From the NCBI RefSeq assembly GCF_010389155.1, contig NC_057768.1, positions 49,536,101 through 49,600,100 of the forward strand: a DNA stretch of 64,000 nucleotides. Direction: 5' to 3'. The position numbers and the translations under genes are program-made. Every line of letters starts with the position of its first letter. The first letter of the stretch is position 1. Positions 9,775-20,885 of this stretch are shown here, piece by piece. Source of the stretch: Erigeron canadensis. Taxonomy: Eukaryota; Streptophyta; Magnoliopsida; Asterales; Asteraceae. Below the pieces are notes generated by a model. It was not told the origin of the DNA. It worked only from the letters and a program-made list of their open reading frames with translations, and did not search any database.

Positions 9775-12700
9775 CTAACCTTGTACCCGCGCGATGCGGC
9801 AGGATATAAGAAAAAAACGTTGGTTAAGTAGGGTACGCGATTACGGGATTATCGTATGTAACATCCCAAACTTATTATTTAACGGTTGACTTGAGTCGTT
9901 AAGTCAACGTAACGTGTCTGTTATGTCTATGTTAGATTTAATGCTTATATGTAGTTAATGTGTTATGCGTGTGAGACTTGAATGTCTTATTGATTGACGT
10001 AGTAATGTGTTTAAGATGTAGTTATATGCCTTTAGAGGTGTTCAAAGTGTTTATTGAGTTCTATATAGTTCATATAGGTGTTTAGGGTTAATAATGTGAC
10101 GTTTGGAAGCTTAGGGACGAGTTTTGACATAGGGTGAAAGTCAAAAACGGGATTAGGGTCAAAGTCAAAAACGGGATTAGGGTCAAAGAGCAGGTCTTTA
10201 GCTTCTAATCATTCATAATATCCTTTTCTCTTTGAGCCCTAACCATTCCCCATTGCCATAATCAATTCCCAGGTATAATAACATTGATTTTATGTTATTT
10301 CAATCATATAATCAGATCCATAACTGATTTAGGTCATTAGATGATCAATTGATGTCTTAAACGTTGATTCATTGACCTAAAACGTTTAATTATGTGATGC
10401 AAATCAAGTAAGGATTAATCAATGATTTCATTGCATCATTATGGTCTTAAAATGGTGAATTTTGAGGTACAAAAGTCGTTCATAAGGTTATGGGTCATTT
10501 AGGGTGTGTTTGGTTAAGTTTTGGATGTTAAACAATAAGGTTTGTGCAGATTCGGGGCTAGCTGCTGCGCAACTAGAAAACAGTGACCTTTAGTTGCGAC
10601 GCGACTTGGTAGTTGCGACGCAACAGCGACAGAATTTTCAAATGGCCATAACTTTTGAACCGTAACTCCGTTTTTAACAAATAAGCTATCCACGGAATCG
10701 TGAGAGAGTCTACTTTCTAATGGTAATACTTTTAAAAGATGATGATGATGTCAAGTTTCCAGAAAGGTTAATTTAGTAAGTGAATGTCGAGTTCCGTCGA
10801 GTTATGTAAGCCCTTATGTATTAAACGAACCTCCAATGCATCAAGCATTGTCATGAGTCATGTTTATAGGTATTTAGACTTGAGTAATGACCATAAGTAA
10901 GTGGGTATTTTTTAGCTCATTATGTTGTCTAATGATTATAGGTAGTTGCGAATACTTGCAAAGCTCGGTAACTTGTGTTATCATTTGTTGTGCTCTTCAA
11001 CGAGGTAAGATACCTACTTTGACACGCCGAGGGTTCAACAAAAACATAGTTTTCATATAATAACTTCCCCAAATGGTATCTTGTTTGCTTATGTGTATTC
11101 GGGATTATACGGGAGGTGATATGGGCTATGTAGATGCATATTGAAGCCTAAAATGCTACCCCAATGATATGTATTGATATGAGATGCTATGTATGCTTAA
11201 TAGATGAAATGAAATATGATATGAGATCATAGGTGTTTTGCAACGATATATGACATGAGATGATAGATGATATGAAATGATGTATGATCTATGATGATAA
11301 ATGATATGCAATGATGTAATGATATACGATATGCAATGATATATGATGATGTACGTTATGTAACAATGCATGCGATGTAATGATATGCTATGAAATGCTA
11401 TGTAATGTCTTGAGATGAAGTGAAATGTGTTATATGTTGATGATATGTAAAGTGTGCATGACTACATGGCTTGTTCATCTAGTTCGCTAGACTTGTTAAG
11501 TTGCCATGACACGTGCACGTTTAAGGGCCCAAACGTCAAAAGATGATATGTGATGATGTTTAGGTAACGTGGACACCTAAACTATATGTGATGTAAATCG
11601 AGCTCGTATATGATATGAAAGTGTTAAGCTTAACCCGTACTTGCCCTTGCCCGATGGGTGCGTATATGGTTGTTTGGGTGGCTCCTTGCAACATAATTAC
11701 GTGGTTTGAGTATCTCTGGGTGGCGTGATTAACCACCAATGTCTTTGAACATACGGACTACTCCTGGATTGGCTTGTCATTCCTTAATGACATTGATGGA
11801 CTGCCGTAAGGCTTATCCATCTAGTCGGGTGTGAGGTTCCCTGTTAGGTCTTATGACCGCCTACACACAAACTTACACCTTATATGTGATGAGTGACTTA
11901 TGTCACACCTAATGTAAGTGACTTATGTCACACCATGCGATGATGCTTATATGTTATATGTAAAGTAAAAGATGATTAGGCACAGTTAGGTGATTCAACC
12001 TATGATGATGATGTTTGATGCGATGATATGTTATGGATGATGTGATGCATCGATGTGATATGTGCCTTGACGATGTAATTATGACTTTTATATAATGTTT
12101 TAAATGGACAAACGTTTTATAAACTATGTGTTATCTTACTTAGCTAGTTCGTTAGCTAACACTTGCTCTTTTAAAATGTGTTGTGCCCTCAAGTCCAACA
12201 ATAGTGAGCAGGTAGATGTGAGGCATGGGTAGATGATCTTGAAGTTGGCTGTAGTTTACCCATAGTGGCTGCTCGCATTAGACATTCATTTATGTTTAGA
12301 TATTTATGATTTGTATTTACTATAATGTCGGTTGTTTAATGTTGGGTAACTAATGGATTTCCATTTAGACTTGTTTTGATGATATGGCTAGTAACACCAT
12401 TTTATGAATAAACCAAACAGATTTTGCTGGTTTGGACTTTTAAGGTTTAATTCCGCTTTCTTTTAACGCCGTTGGGCGAAAGTTTTTGGAAATCCATGTT
12501 TTTAAATGATGAGTGTTACATCGTACCTATGACTATATATGTTTTAGACGACAGAGACAGTGGCGGTTTTGGGGGCCGGTGGCTCCATGGGTTTTGGGGG
12601 TCGGGGGTTCTCAGGGGATGTATGTGTGTGCTTTGTTCTGGGGGGATGTATCTGTGTTTTTTTGGGTATAATATGTGAGCAGCTCCAGGGGAGGGGAAGG

Positions 12701-12856
12701 GAGACAAATTGGGCGTAAGGTTTTTCTTAAAGGTATTTTTGATATTTTGAGGATTATAGTGTTTGAAGGTAGTGTAAGTTAAAAGGGTAAAATATGAAAT
12801 TTAAAGGTAAGTGTTTAATTTGGAAGGGATAGTCATTTTTATATAAGGAGTATAGA
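9775..12856 (-). mobile_element. Helitron-like element split by a solo LTR
   Basis: Minus-strand reading: the 5' end TCTATACTCCTTATATAAA is at 12856. The 3' end has the hairpin CCGCATCGCGCGG and a terminal TTAG at 9778-9775. After removing the solo LTR and one TSD copy, about 410 bp remain. Its 5' half (kgtttaattt...aagggtattttt) is shared with the elements at 13010-13490 and 13491-13860, so the three are one family. Confidence 0.65.
9857..12520. mobile_element. Solo LTR (2,664 bp) with TSD
   Basis: The unit starts TGTAACATCC and ends GAGTGTTACA (TG...CA with imperfect terminal inverted repeats). It is flanked by a perfect 5-bp duplication, TCGTA, at 9852-9856 and 12521-12525. There is no gag-pol reading frame, tRNA primer site or second LTR, so this is a solo LTR left by recombination between LTRs, or a very degenerate non-coding element. 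Inside are a 25-bp direct duplication (about 10138-10190) and a long atgatatg-rich tract (11160-11420), which explains the Tyr/His/Ile-rich minus-strand frame there. The lineage (Ty3 or Ty1) cannot be told. Confidence 0.8.
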
Positions 12857-13009
12857 TAGGTTGGGAATCTTAAAAAAAAATTACCATTGTAGATGATCAA
12901 TATGTTTTTGGAAAGGTTGATATACATATGTTGCCTATTTATTACCATTCACTCGTACTATTTCTTGGAATTTCATCTTCATCATCAATGTAATTATTTC
13001 TTGACATAA

Positions 13010-13490
13010 CTAGGGGATACTCGCGCGTTACAGCGACACTTGTGAAAAAAGAAAGGCGGCTAAATGTGGGGTATCACGAACAAAAAACAATGGGCTGTAT
13101 TGAATAGAAATACACGTGATGCGGCAAATAATTTTAATCGAATATAGAAATTAAACTGAGATCTTGTCTTTACATCAACTAACCCTTATCAAACCAGCGG
13201 TATAAAGATTAAAATAAAATTGAAAAAAAAAAACTCATTTCAATCTACATGACTATACATAGTGAACAACCTGCAAACATTAACATACCACAATATCCAT
13301 TACCTAAACGCACAAACATCTCTATTCCAAAAAATGAATGATAGATACGTAAATGCAAAAGATTTTTCTAAGGGTATTTTAGGAAGTTCAGGAATAAAGT
13401 GTTTGGGAAAGTGTAAATTATAAGGGTAAAATAGGGAATTTAAAGGTAGAGTGTTTAATTTGGGGAGTGGGTAGTTTGTTTATATAAGGA
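13010..13490 (-). mobile_element. Helitron-like element
   Basis: Minus-strand reading: the 5' end TCCTTATATAAACAAACTACCC is at 13490. The 3' end has GTCGCTGTAACGCGCGAG then CCCCTAG, with CTAG at 13013-13010. Its 5' half matches the neighbouring elements. Its 5' end directly touches the 3' end of the next element at 13491. Confidence 0.65.
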
Positions 13491-13860
13491 CTAGCATTCT
13501 ACCCGCGCGATGCGGCGGACCATAGAAAAAAAACGTTTGTTAAGTAGCGGTACCGTGTTCTTACATAAATGTATCTCAAGTGTTTCTTAGTCTGGCTGAA
13601 AGTGCAAACCGCCTTTGTTGTTTTAGAGTGAACGTTTTTTTTATGTTGATTGATTATTAAATTCGGAAACGCATGTTTTTTTTTTAGTATACTATGTGAG
13701 CAACTTCAGAGAAGGGAAGGGATACGCGTACGATTTTTTTTAAGGGTATTTTTGAAATTTCAGGGATAAAGTGTTTGATGTTAGTATAGATTAAAAGGGT
13801 AAATTAGATATTTTAAATATAGAATGTTAAATTTTAGAGGGGGTAATTTGTTTATATAGA
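13491..13860 (-). mobile_element. Helitron-like element
   Basis: Minus-strand reading: the 5' end TCTATATAAACAAATTACCC is at 13860. The 3' hairpin CCGCCGCATCGCGCGGG is followed by TAGAATGCTAG, ending in CTAG at 13494-13491. It is 370 bp, with the same family 5' half as the two elements upstream. Non-coding. Confidence 0.65.
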
Positions 13861-14083
13861 TAGTATAAATATAGATTATAGATTATATATATAGATGTGG
13901 CTGCCATCATCTTCAACCGTTAGTCCATATTTTTCCGTAGAAGTAACCGAAGGTCCGACATCATAACACTCCACCATCAAATCCGATTTATAGGCGTAAA
14001 TGTTTTATTATGGTTTATCCAATTTTCCTTCAACAAAACTTTTAAATATTTTTTTATATAAAATAACGATCATCTATCTATAA

Positions 14084-15680
14084 TCTTCTATAATATAACT
14101 AAAAGAGGAGGTTGGGATACACTTGACATCCATAATTCTCCTCCTTTAGCCTAATACTAGATTAAACTCGTACGTTGTGCGGGATAACCGATGACATAAA
14201 TAATACAATAACCGATAGTTACATTATTATTCACAATTTATGATAATGTAAAAAACTGTCACTTGTAAAATTACGACTGATGCAAACAATAAAATTATAA
14301 TTCATGAATATATAATATACATCAAATACGTTAAAAAAATGACAAATAAGCAAACTTAGTTGACATCCAAAGACTTAACCTACATTAGTCTTATTTTATC
14401 CTCTTAGTTATAATAATATAATAATAAAATAATACATGTATGAGGTGAATAAAGATCAATATGATTATAAAAAATGATTACTTTATAAACTTTCAACAAT
14501 AAAATATATATAAGAAATAGTACTTTAAGCAATGATAATAAAATGTTATGTAATTATAATAATATATAAGGTATAAAGTATAAATACTATTGTACATATA
14601 AGAAAACAAATAAAAAAAAACTATTAAAAATATGGAAATAGATATGCCATCCAATTTGGATGATCATGCAACCGAATTATTATCATCTATGGTTTTTTAT
14701 TACTTTTTAATTTTTTTATTATTATTTAATAGTGATTTGGATAAAGAATAATTTTCAAAAAAATGCTTAAAGTTAGGAAATTAATGTAAGTATAATAAAT
14801 AGTGAAAAATCCTACATGACATTTTCTAATAATTGTCAACTAATCAGAAAACTATTCTCTCTTAGTTATATAGAGAGACTCCCTCCTTATTAATCCTCTA
14901 TTTTTTAATATTTATTTAATAAAAAATGGCCAACTTTTAATAAAAATAATTTTATAAAAAAATCTTTATTATTATTATCAATATATATATACCACCTAGA
15001 AAAAACCCTCACATATTCTCAACCCTAAGAAAAAACCTACGGCAAAAAAAAGGCTACAATCGACTATCAAAAAGGTTTTTTTTATTTATATACTTTGTTC
15101 ATATTTAATCATTATTATTATTTAACATTGAATTCTTATTATTATTATTTTTAGAACGGCAATATTCATCTTGAAGATCTTAAGTCAAAACATGTTAATC
15201 ATCATCTACGACTCCGTGTTGTGCATGTATGAACCGTTTCAGAGCGAAACAAACCGAAGAAAACCAAAACATTCGAGATGGTATTTGTTGATCAATTAAT
15301 ATGTATTTTTTTAATTATACACTCTACACATTTTGTTTCTTTTTTGATTTAACTAAAGCTGGAAAAAAAAAGATAAACTGGAATCAATATTTTTATGAAT
15401 CGGAGTTAATTTTCATATGTTTCTTTTTTAGTTTTCGTATTAATTGAGTTGTGATATTGGTCATACTCGTACTTTTTGTTTCTCTTTTTATTTAAGTAAA
15501 GTTGGAAAAAAAAAATTAAACTGGAATCAATATTTATATGGAGTTATTTTTCATATGTTTTCTTCTTAAGTTTTCGTATTAATTAAGTTGTGTTATTGGT
15601 CATACACTTTTTGTTTCACAATTTTTATAAGATTTATATATCTTGAGACTACCCGTCCAATAGACGGGCGTGAGCACTAG
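14084..15680 (+). mobile_element. Helitron-like element with internal tandem repeats
   Basis: The 5' end TCTTCTATAATATAAC follows A (14083). The 3' end has the hairpin CCCGTCCAATAGACGGG, then TGAGCACTAG ending at 15680, followed by T. Near the 3' end are two copies of a roughly 130-bp unit (starting about 15331 and 15472: tttttgtttctctttttattta...). Another Helitron is inserted at 14157-14878. A sister copy follows immediately at 15681. Confidence 0.75.
14157..14878 (-). mobile_element. Nested Helitron-like element
   Basis: Minus-strand reading: the 5' end TCTCTCTATATAACTAAGAG is at 14878. The 3' end carries CCCGCACAACGTACGAG and a terminal CTAG at 14160-14157. The sister element keeps the uninterrupted site (between 15748 and 15749, cctaata|ctccctcc), so both boundaries are defined exactly and no target duplication is present. 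It is 722 bp with no coding capacity. Confidence 0.8.
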
Positions 15681-16479
15681 TAATATAACTTAAGGAAGAG
15701 GTTGAGAGTACACTTGCCACCCCTAAATCTCTCTCCTTTAGCCTAATACTCCCTCCTTATTAATCATCTATTTTTTTAATATTTATTTAACAAAAAATGG
15801 CCGACCTTTAATAAAAAAATATTTATTATTAAAAAAACCTACGACAAAAAAAGAAGAAGCTATGATCCACTACCAAAAAGTTTTTTGTTTCTCTTTTTAT
15901 TTAACTAAAGTTGAAAAAAAAATGGGTAAACAGAAATCAATATTTATATGGATTTAATTTTCATATGTTTCTTTTTTATCTTTCGTATTGATTAAGTTGT
16001 GATAATAGTCATACACTTTTTGTTTCTCTTTTATTTAACTAAAGTTGAAAAAAAAAAGGTAAATTGAAATCAATATTTATATGGAGTTATTTTTCATATG
16101 TTTTTTCTTTAGCTTTCGTATTGATGAAGTTGTGATATTGGTCATACAATTTTTGTTTCTCTTTTTATTTAACTGAAAAAAAGGGTAATCCAAAATCAAT
16201 ATTTATATGGAGTTAATTTTCATATGTTTCTTCTTTAGCTTTCACATTGATTAAGTTGTGATATTAGTCATACATTTTTTGTTTCTCTTTTTATTTAACT
16301 AAAGTTGAAAAAAAAAGTAAACTGTAATCAATATGTATATAAAGTTAATTTTCATATGTTTATTCTTTAACTTTCTTATTCATTAAGTTGTAATATTGGT
16401 CATACACTTTTTGTTTCACAATTATTATAAGATTATATAGCTTGAGATTACCCGTCCAATGAACGGGCCTGAACACTAA
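15681..16479 (+). mobile_element. Helitron-like element with 4-unit minisatellite
   Basis: Sister of 14084-15680, lying head to tail with it. The 5' end is slightly truncated (taatataacttaagg). The 3' end has CCCGTCCAATGAACGGG then CACTAA at 16474-16479, followed by T. Four copies of the roughly 130-bp internal unit start near 15881, 16015, 16150 and 16275. The copy ends (tttttgtttcacaat) are the same as in the sister. Confidence 0.7.
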
Positions 16480-16631
16480 TAGTATATTAAAAAACAACCA
16501 TACGCAAGGCTAGTGATTGCCATAACGAGTAGCAATTAATACAATCATATTTAACAATCATAGTATGTAGTGTTCACAGAACTACCCCATAACACCCCAA
16601 TGGCCCCCCACCCCCACCCCCGAGTTGCAAT

Positions 16632-17041
16632 TAGGAATGGCAATAGTCGGGTTCGGGGCGGGTAGTACTAAACCCAGACCTGATAAGGAATATACGACCC
16701 GAACCGGACACGATTCTCACCGGGGATAAAATCATGCCCAAAACCCAAAACCCGACCCGATAAGGATATTTATTTTTCAAAAATATTTACTAAAACTTGT
16801 ATGATTTGAGAAATGATACTACGTATTCTTGATGTTTTGAGAAATGGATGTGCAAGTTTTTTAACATAGATACAAATTTTGTTGATATTAGTGTGAATTA
16901 TAGATTCAAAACTAATTACTTATAAATATATAGATATATGTATTGATATCGGGTTGGGGTAGACATTCCCCAATCCCTGCCCCGAAACAGGTTCGGGTAT
17001 CGGGTTTCCCCGCCGGGTCGGTTTTTTTTTTGCCATTGATG
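16632..17041. mobile_element. hAT-like MITE
   Basis: The left end TAGGAATGGCAATAGTCGGG is mirrored by the right end (minus strand ATCAATGGCAAAA...CCGACCCGGCGGGG). The interior near both ends is rich in cccgaaccgg and gggttcggg motifs, as in widespread plant hAT MITEs that begin with a (T)AGG..TGGCAA motif. I could not define the target-site duplication. A 61-residue plus frame over the right end is not a gene. Confidence 0.5.
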
Positions 17042-17109
17042 AACAGAAAGTTTAACTATATTTTCAGACAAGTTTTAAATTTATATTACAAGGCTAACTT
17101 CTCTACTAC

Positions 17110-18575
17110 ACTCACTCACAGGCAGTGAACCTGTTCGTTTATAGTATAGCAAATCGGTAAGACCAGGATCGTTCTCAGAGATTATGTTCTAAGAATGCAG
17201 CTAGGTGTAATTATAAGATTTTTGGGGGATTGTGACGGAGTTGTCCCGGTGCTTAAACTAATAATATTAAAAGACAATTAAATCCGGTATTACCGGGGCA
17301 GGCTGTTTCGGAAGAAAAAACGAAAAGATTTTTAAAAGTAAATTCAGAAAAATAATAAATAAAATGATACATCTACTTGAAAACAGTTCATATGCCACAT
17401 AGATCATCTACCATGTAACTTATAATTGTTAAACAACTAATCACGACCAAGCTTCCTGTTAAGTCCCCTAATTAAGATTATAACCTAAGCCTGTTTTTAT
17501 GACCTAACCTTTATAGTCTACGGGAATCCTGTTAAGTCACCCAAGCAGTTTGACTTCCTGTCAAGTCCCCAATCTACTTTAACTATACTTTCATATTCAT
17601 TGAAGTATTTAAACCTAAACAATTATGGATCAACGGTCAAGCATAAAAACAATTCAACAACTATAAGCAAATGGTATTACCATACAAACATGATCACATT
17701 CTCCAATGAATATGAATGCATAACTATCTAGCTACTCATGGCAAAACAAATAACACTAACAATCATCAATAGAAAAGAATCCATAATAATAATTGTACCA
17801 TAATTAAATAAGTTTTGCAACAGTAACCCTAATAACAATAATAATCAAAGTACGGAATAAATAAGAAGAAGGATCAAACTAGAAGGTGAAGAACTGTTGA
17901 TGTCGAATTACCGCTCATCAAACTTGCGGTTGACTTACGGACACGACACCACTTCTTTCTCGATTGATGATTATGATGATGATAATGTTGTTAAGGATTG
18001 ATGTTTGATTATCGAATGATATGAGAGTGTTACGAGGGTTTAGATCTGGTGAAAATACCCTAGAAACGACCCATAAGTCGTCTAGATGAAGTGTGTTGCG
18101 GCCCTAGGGTTTTAGAGGGGTATTTATAGGTTTTCGGATAACCCCTAGTTGAACCGACCTTTAGAGCAGCCCTGGCTGGCTCCCAGCGCCGCTGGTAAGC
18201 TTCAGGATGACTTCCAGCGGCGTTGGGGGCTTTAGGTGCAACACGAAAGTTGTAGATCTTTTCTCGCCTATCCATGGATAGCTTATTCGTCAGAAACGCA
18301 ATCTGTAAGGAGAAGTTATGCCCAAAATACTAACACGTGGTCGTATGCTTCATGTCGACCTCAAATTCTTCATGTTCCACTTGCTAGTCTTCGTCCAAAT
18401 GTCTTGTGGCTTCGTGTTAAGTTGAGTAGAGACGTTTGTTTTCACTTGCACGCCTTGTGAACCTATCATAACATGTCATCCCATTAAGTACCAAAAGTTC
18501 ACATTTCTTAACTCATTTAGACATTAAAACACGACCTAATGATATAGGAAATAATCACAAAATGAACACTCATTA
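17110..18575. other. Unclassified repeat-like region
   Basis: The sequence is less AT-rich than its flanks and has transposon-like wording (aaatcggtaagaccaggatcgttctc near 17150; aacacgaaagttgtagatct near 18240), but no coding frame or terminal repeats. Three motifs of the form ttcctgt(t/c)aagtccc recur at about 17451-17567. I suspect a decayed LTR-retroelement non-coding part but cannot classify it. The frames at 18060-18460 on both strands are not protein-like. Confidence 0.35.
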
Positions 18576-19985
18576 GTCATCCCTAGTTGCAATGGATGGT
18601 TTAATAGATGTTGAAGTATATGATGAAAAAAGTAGAGGTTCTCTTACGGGATATATGATAATTGTATCACTGCTTTTGATTATTTCATTAGAGTGTATTA
18701 CTTTTACAAAATGCTTATATGTAATAAATATATCAATTATAATGGTATAAATATCATTATCTTTTTTTTTTTTACCTCTGTCATAGCTTGTGGAAGACAA
18801 ATATCCTATATAATATATGATACCATTGTCTACCTCTATGCATTTTAATTCGTTTTTGTTCCAACCTTTAATTTTAATATAGTTTTAGTATGTCCTAAAT
18901 TTTTACTCTTAGATTTTAGTTACTTTTTTTATCTGAAAAATTACTCAGTTTCGTAAACTTGTATATGAGTAAATGAAGTTGGAGTGTTAATTTCCTAATA
19001 ATAATAATAATAATAAAACAAAACAAAACAAATAAAAGCAATAACAATTATAATAATTGGCAACTAAAATATACTTAGATCAATTTCCTACTATAACTTT
19101 TTTTAACAAATACGGATGAAATATCACAACGGAACGGAATTTAGACATATATTTTTAATGCTGTAACTAATTATATAGAGCTACATGTAGACCACTAGAA
19201 TAAAGAAAACGGAAATGACATCTTTCGGCTCTTCGAAAATCCGCAACTTTTCATTATTATATTATATTATATTGCTACTTATGGCGGTATGTTATTTGCT
19301 TTAGTGCAAGTCATATAGTGAAGATCATTAAAAAAAAAAAGAAGTTAATTTAAAGGAAAAACGATCCGTATAACATTTTTCTATACTACCAAACTAACTT
19401 CATCTTTAATTTACCAATCTATATATAACAAGATATTAAATTCTTTAATGAAAAAATAAATACCGTTAAATAAGTTAATTTTTTAATTACAACCCTTACA
19501 TCAAAATAAATACATTATTATCAAATTTATTATTGAGAAAACACAACATTAGTCCTTGTACTTTATATGATTAAACCTTATATATTTAACTTAATATTTT
19601 ATTCAATTTTTTTTAGGTCAACATCATAAAAGATAACCAAAGTTTTTAGCGCTTGTTTTCCTTTAGCCCGTTACCAAAGAAAAGGAGTTTGGTTATTTTT
19701 CATACTTCGAAGAGTAACTTCAAAAATATATTTCTAATTTTTAAAATTCTTGTAAATACATGTTTTATAAAATTAAATGTAAAGAAAGAAGTTTCATAAA
19801 CTTAACTCATTATTTGATATTTTGCTAATAACAATATAAATAATTAACTTTATTCATAATTTTTTACTAAATTTAGTCTCATATCAATTATACAAATGGT
19901 TAATGAGATTTTTAAAAGTATAAAACTAAATTACAAGATTTAGAAACAAAAAATTATATAATTACTCAGTATTTTTTAATTCAAA
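18576..19985. other. AT-rich intergenic, nothing recognised
   Basis: Contains (taa)n near 18998-19016 and short A/T runs. No gene or transposon end was recognised. Confidence 0.45.
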
Positions 19986-19989
19986 AAAG

Positions 19990-20105
19990 TTCAGACGGAT
20001 TAGTTGGGGTTTCTTTTCCTACTAGATATAGGAGGTGAGTAGGCTCTCTAGCACATACCCGGTCAAGACAACCTATGTTAAACCCTCAGCTGCGAGAATT
20101 CACAT
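19990..20105 (+). mobile_element. SINE 3' fragment
   Basis: The sequence (agacggattagt...ggctctctagcacatacccggtcaagacaacctatg) matches the 3' half of the SINE at 7520-7859 (ggacggattagt...gagctctctaacgcggacccggttaagacaacgtatg). The promoter half and clear TSDs are missing. Confidence 0.6.
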
Positions 20106-20479
20106 ATGTGAAAAACAAAGTAACAAATTAAGTAGCTAAAAATAGAATAATGAGTTGTTTTCCATTTTTGAGAATGATTCAAAGTGGTACCAAAAAAGAA
20201 AAGTTATTAGTAGTTGGGTATCAAATGAGGTTAGCACAGCTTACAGTGGAACAATGTACAAGTTGCGTAGATACACCAATTTTCTTTTATCTTTTTTTTT
20301 CTTTTTCCATTCAAATCAATATCATCGATTCGATACTATGAAATATTACCCACAATCCCAACTCAAACAAAGAACTTAAAAGACATAATGTAGACGTATG
20401 GTCAAAGGGTTGTAATGTAATTATATCACTCAATAATAACACTGAATAAAAAGAAATGGTTTAAAAAAACACATAAAGT

Positions 20480-20840
20480 TTTATTTTCCCAAACAGAGAT
20501 TCTTTCAAAATTTGTCGCAATCGCGTCGCATTTTTGGTTCCGAAAAAAACCGGATGGCTGTTAGCAGGTCTTTGAGACTTGAGCCTTGTTGTCTATTCGT
20601 CCCTCAATCTTCTCAATTGCTATAGCTTTAGCCCCTCTTATTTTTTTTCTTGTCATGTATGGTATTTTTAGACTCAGGGCTTTGAGTCCGGTACTGCCCT
20701 CCTCCGTCTGACTTCCGCCCAACACGCTGGCCCGAAGGGCGGCAAAGCTAAAAAAGAAATGCACATTACTCCCGCCTTTGAGTTATGAGTGCCCCCACCC
20801 CCCCCCCCCCCCAAAAAAAAAAAAAAAAAAAAACTGTGTA
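20480..20840. other. GC-rich island ending in poly-C/poly-A
   Basis: Bases 20515-20790 are clearly more GC-rich than the flanks and contain a 67-residue minus-strand frame (20561-20764) that I cannot assign. The segment ends at a (C)n(A)n tract (20797-20834). It could be an organelle-derived insertion or part of an unknown element. No RNA gene fold was recognised. Confidence 0.3.
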
Positions 20841-20885
20841 GGATATAATTTAATAAAACACTTTTTTAAACCTATTTACTTTATA

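Noticed and set aside
11156..11371. Minus-strand frame rich in Tyr, His and Ile
   Set aside because: Generated by atgatatg-type simple repeats inside the solo LTR.
15331..16410. CRISPR-like array from regularly spaced repeats
   Set aside because: The roughly 130-bp units are contiguous tandem repeats without unique spacers, inside Helitrons of a plant nuclear genome.
20150..20379. Two overlapping plus-strand frames as a small gene
   Set aside because: They overlap in different frames, have no domain, and sit just after a SINE fragment in AT-rich DNA.
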